Source of the DNA: Streptomyces exfoliatus
GTDB lineage: Bacteria > Actinomycetota > Actinomycetes > Streptomycetales > Streptomycetaceae
Assembly: GCF_000725545.1 (NCBI RefSeq)
Contig: NZ_JNZP01000004.1
Location: 186,001 to 250,000 of the forward strand
Direction: 5' to 3'
Length of the DNA stretch: 64,000 nucleotides
Shown here: in pieces, positions 52,113 to 59,922 of the stretch
Layout: every line of letters starts with the position of its first letter
Numbering within the stretch: position 1 is the first letter of the stretch
Position numbers and translations under genes: made by a program
Notes under the pieces: model-generated
What the model was told of the DNA's origin: nothing
Databases searched by the model: none
What the model saw: the letters and a program-made list of their open reading frames with translations, nothing else

Positions 52113-53444
52113 ATGGCGAACTTCTCCAAGTCGACCGTGCCGCAGTTCTCTGTGGACGTCTACCAGAACGAGTTCCTGCCCGAGGGCGGCCGGGACGTCA
52201 GCGCGATCGTCACGGTCACCTCGACCGGGGGCGGCACGAGCGGACAGCGGCTGCACGGCCCGGGAGGCGGCGGCACGGCCGGGGTCGTGATCATGGTCGA
52301 CTGCTCCGGCTCGATGGACTACCCGTCGACCAAGATGCGCGGCGCCCGTGAGGCGACCGCCGCCGCCGTGGACACCCTGCGCGACGGCACGTCCTTCGCC
52401 GTCGTCGCCGGTACGCACGTGGCGAAGGAGGTCTACCCGGGCAACGGCGGCCTCGCCGTCGCCGACGCCAGGACCCGCGCCGAGGCCAAGGAGTCGCTGC
52501 GCCGACTGAGCGCGGGCGGCGGCACGGCGATCGGCACGTGGCTGCGGCTCGCGGACCGGCTGCTCGCCTCCGCCGACCTCACCATCCGGCACGGCATCCT
52601 GCTCACCGACGGCCGCAACGAGCACGAGTCGCCGGAGGAGCTGCGGGCCGCGCTCGACGCCTGCGCGGGCCGCTTCACCTGTGACGCGCGCGGGGTGGGC
52701 ACCGACTGGGAGGTCAAGGAGGTCACCGGGATCGCCTCGGCGCTCCTCGGCACGGCCGACATCGTCGCCGACCCGTCCGCCCTCGCCGCCGACTTCACGG
52801 CGATGATGGAACACGCGATGGACAAGGGCGTCGCGGACGTCGCGCTGCGCCTGTGGACACCGGTCGGGGTGGAGATCTCCTTCGTGAAGCAGGTCGCGCC
52901 GACGGTCGAGGACCTGACCGGGCGGCGCACCGAGGCCGGACCGCGGGCGGGGGACTACCCGACGGGCTCGTGGGGCGACGAGTCCCGCGACTACCACGTG
53001 AGCGTGCGGGTCCCGCAGGCCGCGATCGGGCAGGAGATGCTCGCCGCCCGGGTCTCCCTGATCGCCCCGGACCCGGCGGGCGGCGATCCGCGTCCGCTGT
53101 CCCAAGGGCTGGTACGGGCGGTCTGGACGGACGACCTGGCGATGTCCACGTCGATCAACCCGCAGGTCGCGCACTACACGGGGCAGGCGGAGCTTGCGGA
53201 CGTCATCCAGCAGGGTCTCGATGCCCGCAAATCGGGTGATCACGACGGCGCGACAGCCAAACTGGGCCGTGCCGTGCAGCTCGCGGCGGCCTCGGGGAAC
53301 GCGGATACGGCGAAACTGCTTTCGAAGGTGGTCGACGTCGTCGATGCGGCGACCGGTACTGTGCGTTTGAAGGCGAAGGTCGCGGAAGCGGACGAGATGA
53401 CACTCGAAACCCGCTCCACCAAGACCGTTCGCGTCAAGAGGTAG
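52113..53444 (+). CDS. von Willebrand factor A domain protein
   Basis: Cytoplasmic vWA protein of 443 aa, with no signal or membrane helix. The MIDAS metal site is intact: DCSGS at residues 63-67 (VVIMVDCSGSMDYPSTKM), Thr in GGGTAIGTWL, and Asp in LLTDGRNEHESPEEL. A beta-rich region and a C-terminal helical part follow the vWA domain (QQGLDARKSGDHDGATAKLG, TPR-like). In cluster context it may be a scaffold or a kinase/phosphatase client; vWA, PP2C and Ser/Thr kinase genes also occur together in TerY-type stress systems. Start ATG 52113 with GAGGAG upstream. Confidence 0.9.
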   Translation: MANFSKSTVPQFSVDVYQNEFLPEGGRDVSAIVTVTSTGGGTSGQRLHGPGGGGTAGVVIMVDCSGSMDYPSTKMRGAREATAAAVDTLRDGTSFAVVAGTHVAKEVYPGNGGLAVADARTRAEAKESLRRLSAGGGTAIGTWLRLADRLLASADLTIRHGILLTDGRNEHESPEELRAALDACAGRFTCDARGVGTDWEVKEVTGIASALLGTADIVADPSALAADFTAMMEHAMDKGVADVALRLWTPVGVEISFVKQVAPTVEDLTGRRTEAGPRAGDYPTGSWGDESRDYHVSVRVPQAAIGQEMLAARVSLIAPDPAGGDPRPLSQGLVRAVWTDDLAMSTSINPQVAHYTGQAELADVIQQGLDARKSGDHDGATAKLGRAVQLAAASGNADTAKLLSKVVDVVDAATGTVRLKAKVAEADEMTLETRSTKTVRVKR

Positions 53445-53485
53445 CCCGGCCACCGGGCCGGACGACGAGAGGGGGAAGCACCGAC

Positions 53486-54892
53486 ATGCCGACCTGCCCG
53501 AACGGACACCAGTCGGTCTCCGACGACTGGTGCGAGGTCTGCGGCCATCGCATGGCCGGGGCGGGTGCGCCGGCGGGTGCCGTACCGCCGCCTCCCCCGC
53601 CGCCTCCCCCCGCGTACGGATACCCCGGCCCCGGCCGGCCCCCGGGTGCGCCCGGCGGCCCCGGTGCGCCCGGCGGTCACGCCGGCCCGGGTGGTCACGG
53701 TGCGCCGCCCGCTCCCGGCGGCTTCGGCCCCGGGGGCGACCCGAACGCGACGGCACAGGCGGAGCTCTGCCCGCAGTGCCGCACCCCGCGGGAGTACATG
53801 GCGCCGTTCTGCGAGGAGTGCCGCTGGAACTTCCTCACGAACACGGCGACCTCGTACACGCCGCTGGCCCCGCAGAACGCCCCGGCCCCGCCGCAGCAGC
53901 AGCCCGGCCCGCCGCCCGGCCTGAACCTGCCGCCGGGCTTCCAGTCCTCGCCGCCGCCGCCCGCGCAGCAGCAACCGCAGCAGCCGCAGCACCAGCAGCC
54001 GCAGGACCCGTTCGGGTACCAGGGTTCGCGGCCCTCGCAGGTGAACCGCCCGGCCGAGCCGCTCGGTGGCGATCCCACGCACCACCAGGCCCCGCCGCAG
54101 CGCCCGCAGGCGCAGCAGCAGCAGCCGCCGGCCCCGCCCGCGTACGTCCAGGCCTCCGCCCAGGCCCCGGCGCCGCCCGCGCCGCCGCAGCCGCGCGCGG
54201 ACGACGACTGGGTCCTGTCCCCGCCGTCGCAGCACCAGGCCCCGCCGGCCCCGCCGCACCAGGCGCCCCCGCAGCACCAGGGCCCTCCGCACCAGGCACC
54301 CCCGCCGCCGCAGCACCAGGCGCCGCAGGGGCCTCCGCAGCACCAGGGGCCTCCGCAGCACCAGCCCCCTCAGGGCCCGCCGCAGCACCAGGGACAGCAG
54401 CAGCCCCCGCACCAGGGGCAGCAGCAGGGACAGCCGCAGCAGGGACAGCAGCAACCCCCGCAGCAGTTCCAGCCGCCGCGTCGGCCCCTGTCCTGGACCG
54501 CGGTCATCGGACCGGACCGCGACTACTTCATGGCGATGATGCAGCGCAGCGGCCCGGAGGCGACGGGTCTGAACCTGCCCGCCTACTCGCCGGCCAAGCA
54601 CCTGCCGCTCCAGGGCAACCAGATCTCCATCGGCCGTCGTCGGCACTCCACCGGCGAGTCCCCCGACATCGACCTGTCGGTGCCGCCGGAGGACCCGGGC
54701 GTCTCGCACCAGCACGCGGTGCTCGTGCAGCAGCCGGACGGCTCGTGGGCGGTGGTGGACCAGAACTCCACCAACGGCACCACGGTCAACGGCGGCGAGG
54801 AGCCGATCCAGCCCTACGTCCCCGTCCAGCTCCAGGACGGCGACCGGGTGCACGTCGGCGCCTGGACGACGATCACGATCCGCCTGGGCTGA
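53486..54892 (+). CDS. FHA-domain protein with two zinc ribbons and Q/P/H-rich linker
   Basis: Protein of 468 aa. The N-terminal zinc ribbon is CPNGHQSVSDDWCEVCGHR (first pair C-x3-H), and a second ribbon (CPQCRTPREYMAPFCEECRW) lies near residues 94-113. A disordered linker of about 200 residues, very rich in Pro, Gln and His (PPQHQGPPHQAPP type), leads to a C-terminal FHA phosphothreonine-binding domain (about 350-466) with ISIGRRRHS, SHQHAVLV and QNSTNGTTVNG. It should read phosphorylation by the cluster kinase. It lacks the short ETTS-type N-terminal phosphorylation motif of OdhI/GarA, so it is not a simple GarA ortholog. Last gene of the run; the methyltransferase converges nine bases later. 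Confidence 0.92.
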   Translation: MPTCPNGHQSVSDDWCEVCGHRMAGAGAPAGAVPPPPPPPPPAYGYPGPGRPPGAPGGPGAPGGHAGPGGHGAPPAPGGFGPGGDPNATAQAELCPQCRTPREYMAPFCEECRWNFLTNTATSYTPLAPQNAPAPPQQQPGPPPGLNLPPGFQSSPPPPAQQQPQQPQHQQPQDPFGYQGSRPSQVNRPAEPLGGDPTHHQAPPQRPQAQQQQPPAPPAYVQASAQAPAPPAPPQPRADDDWVLSPPSQHQAPPAPPHQAPPQHQGPPHQAPPPPQHQAPQGPPQHQGPPQHQPPQGPPQHQGQQQPPHQGQQQGQPQQGQQQPPQQFQPPRRPLSWTAVIGPDRDYFMAMMQRSGPEATGLNLPAYSPAKHLPLQGNQISIGRRRHSTGESPDIDLSVPPEDPGVSHQHAVLVQQPDGSWAVVDQNSTNGTTVNGGEEPIQPYVPVQLQDGDRVHVGAWTTITIRLG

Positions 54893-54901
54893 TCCGCGCG
54901 C

Positions 54902-55867
54902 TCACGCGTCCGGCAGGGGCCAGGCGTACGGCCCTGCGGGGTCGTCGAGCCAGGACCACTGCCGGTCGCCGCTGACCGTCACCCCGAAGCGCTCCCGCTC
55001 CGGCCGCCGCTCGCGCAGCCAGAGCGAGAGCGCTTCGCGTCTGTCGAGGGTCCCGCCGACCAGTCCCCACAGGAAGCGGAAGCTCTCGTCCCCGGCCGCT
55101 TCGGGGTACGGGGCGCGTCCCGCGGCGCCCCGGAGCGCCACGAAGTACGCCGACGTCGCCAGGAACCGTCCCTCCGCGTGCGTCGCGTCGCGCACCCTCA
55201 GCAGGAGCAGCCCGGTGGAGAGCGGGGCGAGGACGAGGGCACCGGGTCGGCACTGGGCGAGCCAGGGGTACGGCACCGAGGGCACGGCGCAGGTCGCGAC
55301 GATCCGGTCGTAGGGGGCGCGCTCGGCGCAGCCACGGGCGCCGTCGCCGACGATCACCGTCGGACGGTACCCGGCGGCGGCCAGATGGGTGCGGGCGGAC
55401 TCGACGATCTCGTCGTCCAGGTCGAGGGTGGTGACGTGCTCCTCGCCGAGGCGGTGGCAGAGCAGCGCCGCGTGGTACCCGGTCCCGGCGCCGATCTCCA
55501 GGACGTCGTCCCCGTCGCGTACGTCCAGGGCCTGGAGCATCAGCGCCATCAGGGAGGGCTGGCTGGCGGAGGAGAGCAGTTCCCCGTCGCGTACGCGGGT
55601 GGCGAGCGCGGTGTCCTCGTACGCCCCGCTCAGCCAGCGGTCCCGCCGCTCGGGCTCCGGGTCGCCGGACCAGAGCCGCTCGTAGCCGCCGGGCCCGGGG
55701 ACGTAGTAGTACGGGACGAAGAGATGGCGCGGAACATCGGCGAAGGCGTCCAGCCAGGCGGCGTCGACCGTCTCGCCGTCCGCCTCGGCCTCGCGCACGA
55801 CCTCCCGCACGAGTGCCCGTCGCGCCCGTGCGCCGGCCTCGGCGAACTCGTCCCGCCACTCACCCAT
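54902..55867 (-). CDS. protein-L-isoaspartate O-methyltransferase-like SAM methyltransferase
   Basis: SAM-dependent methyltransferase of 321 aa, PCMT-like. The N-terminal block FADVPRHLFVPYYYVPGPGG resembles PCMT substrate-binding regions, and SSASQPSLMALMLQALDV is the conserved preceding helix. SAM motif I is VLEIGAGTGYHAALL, followed by VTTLDLDDEIVESART and PYDRIVATCAVPSVPYPWL. The C-terminal about 100 residues extend beyond minimal PCMT and are typical of actinobacterial homologs, some of which act on RiPP precursors. No RiPP gene is nearby, so protein repair is the default. Convergent with the FHA gene (9-bp gap). Confidence 0.85.
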   Translation of the reverse strand: MGEWRDEFAEAGARARRALVREVVREAEADGETVDAAWLDAFADVPRHLFVPYYYVPGPGGYERLWSGDPEPERRDRWLSGAYEDTALATRVRDGELLSSASQPSLMALMLQALDVRDGDDVLEIGAGTGYHAALLCHRLGEEHVTTLDLDDEIVESARTHLAAAGYRPTVIVGDGARGCAERAPYDRIVATCAVPSVPYPWLAQCRPGALVLAPLSTGLLLLRVRDATHAEGRFLATSAYFVALRGAAGRAPYPEAAGDESFRFLWGLVGGTLDRREALSLWLRERRPERERFGVTVSGDRQWSWLDDPAGPYAWPLPDA

Positions 55868-55951
55868 GCCTCCACTCTCCCGCCGCCCGGCACCCCCGGC
55901 GAGCGGTCCTGGGCCTCAGGTCCTAGGCGGGTCATCTGAGACGATGGAACG

Positions 55952-56356
55952 GTGAACGAGATTCCCGGGGAAACAGTGCAGGAGCAGACCTTCTACGAGC
56001 AGGTCGGCGGCGAGGAGACCTTCCGCCGCCTGGTCCACCGCTTCTACGAGGGCGTCGCGGAGGACCCGCTGCTGCGCCCGATGTACCCCGAGGAGGACCT
56101 CGGCCCCGCGGAGGAGCGGCTCGCCCTCTTCCTGATGCAGTACTGGGGCGGCCCCCGCACGTACAGCGACCACCGCGGCCACCCCCGCCTCCGGATGCGC
56201 CACGCCCCGTTCACCGTGGACCAGGCGGCCCACGACGCCTGGCTCCGCCACATGCGCTCGGCCCTGGACGGCCTGTCCCTGGCCCCGGAGCACGAGGCGG
56301 AGCTCTGGCGCTACCTGACCTACGCGGCGGCCTCGATGGTGAACACGGCCGGCTGA
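55952..56356 (+). CDS. glbO: group II truncated haemoglobin
   Basis: Haem-binding 2-on-2 globin (GlbO type), 134 aa. Conserved residues are visible: Tyr B10 in RRLVHRFYEGV, the haem-pocket block YPEEDLGPAEERLALFLMQY then WGGP, proximal His in RMRHAPFTVDQAAH, and Trp G8 in AHDAWLRHMRSAL. Likely functions are oxygen or peroxide chemistry and NO detoxification. The start is GTG 55952; a second in-frame GTG at 55976 (QEQTFYEQVGG) is possible. Divergent from the methyltransferase gene. Confidence 0.93.
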   Translation: MNEIPGETVQEQTFYEQVGGEETFRRLVHRFYEGVAEDPLLRPMYPEEDLGPAEERLALFLMQYWGGPRTYSDHRGHPRLRMRHAPFTVDQAAHDAWLRHMRSALDGLSLAPEHEAELWRYLTYAAASMVNTAG

Positions 56357-56559
56357 CGTCCCCTCAGCCTCGCAAACCTGGCGCCCCCCACAGACACATT
56401 CCGGAGCCTGAGTGCCGGATAACGGTCACGATCGGATCAAGGTGGGACCGCAAGCGGTTTCCAGCGGTACGTGAGCTCTGAAAGCATCCGGAAGTAGTTT
56501 CGGGAGCGTTCGGAAAACGTTCGATTCGCGCACCGGGATCAGAGCGGCCAGGGGGATGG
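56357..56559 (+). promoter_or_regulatory. upstream region of the ABC exporter operon
   Basis: 203 bp without a gene. It contains the direct repeat CGTTCG-5-CGTTCG (about 56508-56524, also readable as partly palindromic around AAAACGTT) close to the likely promoter, and AGGGGGA before the GTG at 56560. No specific regulator site is recognised. Confidence 0.35.
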
Positions 56560-59500
56560 GTGACGGGGTTCGTATTCCTGCGTGTCAGGGCGCACCGGCT
56601 GCTGCTCGTCGCGGCGCTGCTCGCCGTGCTCCTGACCACCTCCGTCCTCGCCACCCTCGCCTCGTTCTCCGGGGCCGTCGGCGACGCGGCGCTCCAGGCC
56701 GGACTGCGCGGCCGGTCCGCGGCCGCCGCCTCGCTGCACGTGAGCGGGCAGGTGCCCGCGGACCGGCGGGCCGGCGCCGAGGAAGCCGTCCGGGAGGGGA
56801 TGCGGCGGACCTTCGACGGGCTGCCGGTGACCGTACGGCGGCTCGAACGCTCGGGGCCGTACGCGCTGCCCCGGAGTCTCAAGCCGCCCGCCGCCCGCGA
56901 GGGCGACCCCGACCTCACCCACTTCGCCGCGCTCGACCGCTCGCGGCTCGCCCTCGTCCGGGGCGCCTGGCCCTCGGCCACCCGGACCGCCGGTGTGGTC
57001 GAGACGGCGCTGCCCGAAGAGGCGGCGCGGCGGCTGCGGGTCGCCCCCGGGGCCGTGCTCGACCTCGGCGACCGGCTCGACGACCGGCGGCGGGTCAAGG
57101 CCCTGATCACCGGCGTCTACCGGCCCGTCGACACCCATGACCTGTACTGGCGGCTGGATCCCGCCGGCGGCCGTGGGGTGCGGACCGTCGCGTTCACGAC
57201 GTACGGGCCGCTGCTCGTCGAGCCGGCCGTCATGACCTCGGGAGCGCTGAGTCGCGGCGACACGTCCTGGCTGGGCTCCGCCGACTTCACCGGCGTCACC
57301 ACCGACCGCATCGACACCCTGCGCGCCACGGCCACCGAGGGCCCGAAGGCGCTGGTCGGGGCCACCGACCGGTTCGGTACGACGGTCGCCGCGTCCACCG
57401 CGCTCCCGACCGTCCTCGAACAGACCCAGCGGGCCCTGCTCGTCTCCCGCTCCACCCTCCTGATCGTCGCCGTCCAGCTGGTGCTCCTCGCCGCGTACGC
57501 GCTGCTGCTCGTCGCCCGGCTGCTCAGCACCGAACGCGCCGCCGAGACCACGCTGCTGCGCGCCCGCGGCGGTTCACGGCGCAGGATCGCCGGTCTCGCC
57601 GCCACCGAGGCACTCCTGCTCGCCCTGCCCGCCGCGCTCGCCGCCCCGCTCCTCTCGGGACCGCTGACCCGGCTCTTCGCCGAGCGCTCCGCGTTCTCCT
57701 CCCTCGGCGTCCGGCTCGACACGACGCCGTCGCTCCAGGTGTGGCTGGTCGCCGCCGCCGTCGCCCTGTGCTGCGCGGCGGCTGTCGTCGCGCCCGCGCT
57801 CGCCGCGGGGGACGGCTCCGTCGTCCCGCTGCGCAGGGCCCGCCCGGCGGCGCTGCCCGGTCCCGTACGGGCCGGGGCGGATCTCGGTCTGCTCGCCGTC
57901 GCCGCCGTCGCGTACTGGCAGTTGCAACGTCCCTCCGCGACGGGCGGCGCCCTCGGCGCCGACGGGTCCGGCGGCGGCTCCGTCGACCCCGTGCTCGTCG
58001 TGGCACCCGCCCTCGCGCTGCTCGCCGGCACCGTCCTGACGCTGCGCCTGCTGCCGCCCGCCGCCAAGCTCGCCGAGCGGCGCGCGGCGGGCGGGCGCGG
58101 GCTCTCCGCCGCGCTCGCCGGCTGGCAGTTCAGCCGCCGGCCGTTGCGCGGCGCCGGCCCCGTCCTCCTCCTCGTCCTCGCCATGGCGATGGGCATGCTG
58201 GCCATCGGGCAGAGCGGCTCGTGGGAACGTTCGCAGCGCGACCAGGCCGACTTCCGCGCCGGCGCGGCCGTCCGCGTCCTCGGCGCGGGTCCCGGCGGCC
58301 CCACGGACACCGCGCAGCTGGCCGCCGTACCCGGTGTCCGCGCGGTGGCCCCCGCGTTCCGCAGCAGCATGGACGTGTCAGGGAAGAACGCGACCGTCCT
58401 CGTCATGGACACCCGCGACGCCGCCGCCGGCCTGCTGCTGCGCCCCGACCTCGCCGGCGTCCCCGTCCGCTCCCTGCTCGCCCCGCTCGTCCCCCCGGCC
58501 ACCACCCGCGCGGGCCTCCCGCTGCCCGCCGGGACCCGCGGCCTCACCGTCGATCTGCGGCTCGCCGCGCCCACCGGCGCCGCCCAGGTCACGGCCGTCC
58601 TGGAGGACCCGAGCAGCGTCCCGTACCGGCAGGTCCTGGGGCAGCTGCCCGACGACGGCCGGACGCACCGGCTGACCCTCGACCTCGGCTCCCTGGCCTC
58701 CGCCCCCGGCGCCGGGGGGAACCGCGGCTCCGCCGGGCTCCTCACCCTCACCGGCCTGGAGGTCACGGGCCGGATCGACGACGGCGAGAACCGTACGCAG
58801 ACCCTCCACGTCGAACGGTTCGGCGTCGTCCGGGCCGACGGCGGCGAGCGGGTCCACGCCCCCGGGCAGGTCCTCGCCCGCTGGGCGCACTCCTTCGGGC
58901 AGACCAAGTACGGCACGCCCACGGGCGGCAAGCCCACGCCCGGTGTTCCCGGCACCGCGGGCCCCGGCGGCCGGCCCGCCCCGTACTCCCTCTCGTTCGC
59001 GCTCACCGGCACGCCCCGCGGAGAGTTCTTCTGGGACACCGAGGAGTTCACCCTGCGGACCGCCGCGCCGGGGCCGGAGGCACCCGGTCGGGTGCCGGCC
59101 GTGGCCACCGCGGCCTTCATGGCGGCGACCGGCGCCGAGCCCGGCGAACCGATCGAGGTCTCCGTCGGCGGCGCTCGCGTCAAGGCAGTCGTCGACCGCG
59201 TCGTCGACGAACTCCCCACCACCGGCCCCGGCGCCCGGACGGTCTCGGCGACCGGCTCCGCCGCGACCCCCGACGACGGCGGCACGATCCTTCTCGACCT
59301 GGCGTCCGTCAACCGCTTCCTGGCCGCGGACACGGACACCGTCTCGACCGTGCCGCCCAACGAATGGTGGCTGGCCGTCGGACCCGGACGGGCGGACGAG
59401 GTCGCCGCGGCCCTGCGTGCCCGGCCCGACGCGGACCCCGCGCAGATCCTCGTACGCGACGAGATCGCCGCGGAGCTGCTCGGCGACCCGCTCGGCGCGG

Positions 59501-59922
59501 GCCCCAACGCCGCCCTGATGGGGGTCGCCGCCGCGGCCGCGGCGCTCGCCGCCGTCGGCTTCGCGGTCGGCTCGGCCGCCGCGATGCGGGAACGGTCCGC
59601 CGACTTCGGGGTGCTGCGGGCGCTCGGCACGCCACGCCGCCGCCTCGCCCGGCTGATCGCCGCGGAACAGGGCCTGCTCATCGGCATCGGCCTGCTCGTG
59701 GGCGGCGGACTCGGCACCGTCCTCGCCCGCGCCGTCGTCCCGCTCGTCGTCCTGACCGGACAGGCCACCCGGCCCGTCCCCCCGGTCCTGGTCGAACTGC
59801 CCCTCGGCCAGGTGGCGCTGCTGCTCGCCGGCGTCGCCGCGCTGCCGCTCGCCATCGTCGCGGTGATCGCCCTGCGCCCCGCCGACCCGGTCGTGACGCT
59901 GCGCCACCAGGGGGACCACTGA
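56560..59922 (+). CDS. FtsX-type ABC transporter permease (first)
   Basis: Large MacB/FtsX-family permease of 1120 aa. TM1 is near the N-terminus (LLLVAALLAVLLTTSVLATL), followed by a long extracytoplasmic region (about 38-285). A central group of TMs lies at about 290-560 (LLIVAVQLVLLAAYALLLVA; LLARGG-like RARGGSRRRIAGLAATEALL). A second extracytoplasmic region (about 560-985) precedes the C-terminal FtsX domain with three TMs (AAAAALAAVGFAVGSAAAMR; LRALGTPRRRLARLIAAEQG). Likely exports a lipid, lipoprotein or antibiotic-like molecule. Start GTG 56560, AGGGGGA upstream. The stop overlaps the next start by one base. Confidence 0.88.
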   Translation: MTGFVFLRVRAHRLLLVAALLAVLLTTSVLATLASFSGAVGDAALQAGLRGRSAAAASLHVSGQVPADRRAGAEEAVREGMRRTFDGLPVTVRRLERSGPYALPRSLKPPAAREGDPDLTHFAALDRSRLALVRGAWPSATRTAGVVETALPEEAARRLRVAPGAVLDLGDRLDDRRRVKALITGVYRPVDTHDLYWRLDPAGGRGVRTVAFTTYGPLLVEPAVMTSGALSRGDTSWLGSADFTGVTTDRIDTLRATATEGPKALVGATDRFGTTVAASTALPTVLEQTQRALLVSRSTLLIVAVQLVLLAAYALLLVARLLSTERAAETTLLRARGGSRRRIAGLAATEALLLALPAALAAPLLSGPLTRLFAERSAFSSLGVRLDTTPSLQVWLVAAAVALCCAAAVVAPALAAGDGSVVPLRRARPAALPGPVRAGADLGLLAVAAVAYWQLQRPSATGGALGADGSGGGSVDPVLVVAPALALLAGTVLTLRLLPPAAKLAERRAAGGRGLSAALAGWQFSRRPLRGAGPVLLLVLAMAMGMLAIGQSGSWERSQRDQADFRAGAAVRVLGAGPGGPTDTAQLAAVPGVRAVAPAFRSSMDVSGKNATVLVMDTRDAAAGLLLRPDLAGVPVRSLLAPLVPPATTRAGLPLPAGTRGLTVDLRLAAPTGAAQVTAVLEDPSSVPYRQVLGQLPDDGRTHRLTLDLGSLASAPGAGGNRGSAGLLTLTGLEVTGRIDDGENRTQTLHVERFGVVRADGGERVHAPGQVLARWAHSFGQTKYGTPTGGKPTPGVPGTAGPGGRPAPYSLSFALTGTPRGEFFWDTEEFTLRTAAPGPEAPGRVPAVATAAFMAATGAEPGEPIEVSVGGARVKAVVDRVVDELPTTGPGARTVSATGSAATPDDGGTILLDLASVNRFLAADTDTVSTVPPNEWWLAVGPGRADEVAAALRARPDADPAQILVRDEIAAELLGDPLGAGPNAALMGVAAAAAALAAVGFAVGSAAAMRERSADFGVLRALGTPRRRLARLIAAEQGLLIGIGLLVGGGLGTVLARAVVPLVVLTGQATRPVPPVLVELPLGQVALLLAGVAALPLAIVAVIALRPADPVVTLRHQGDH

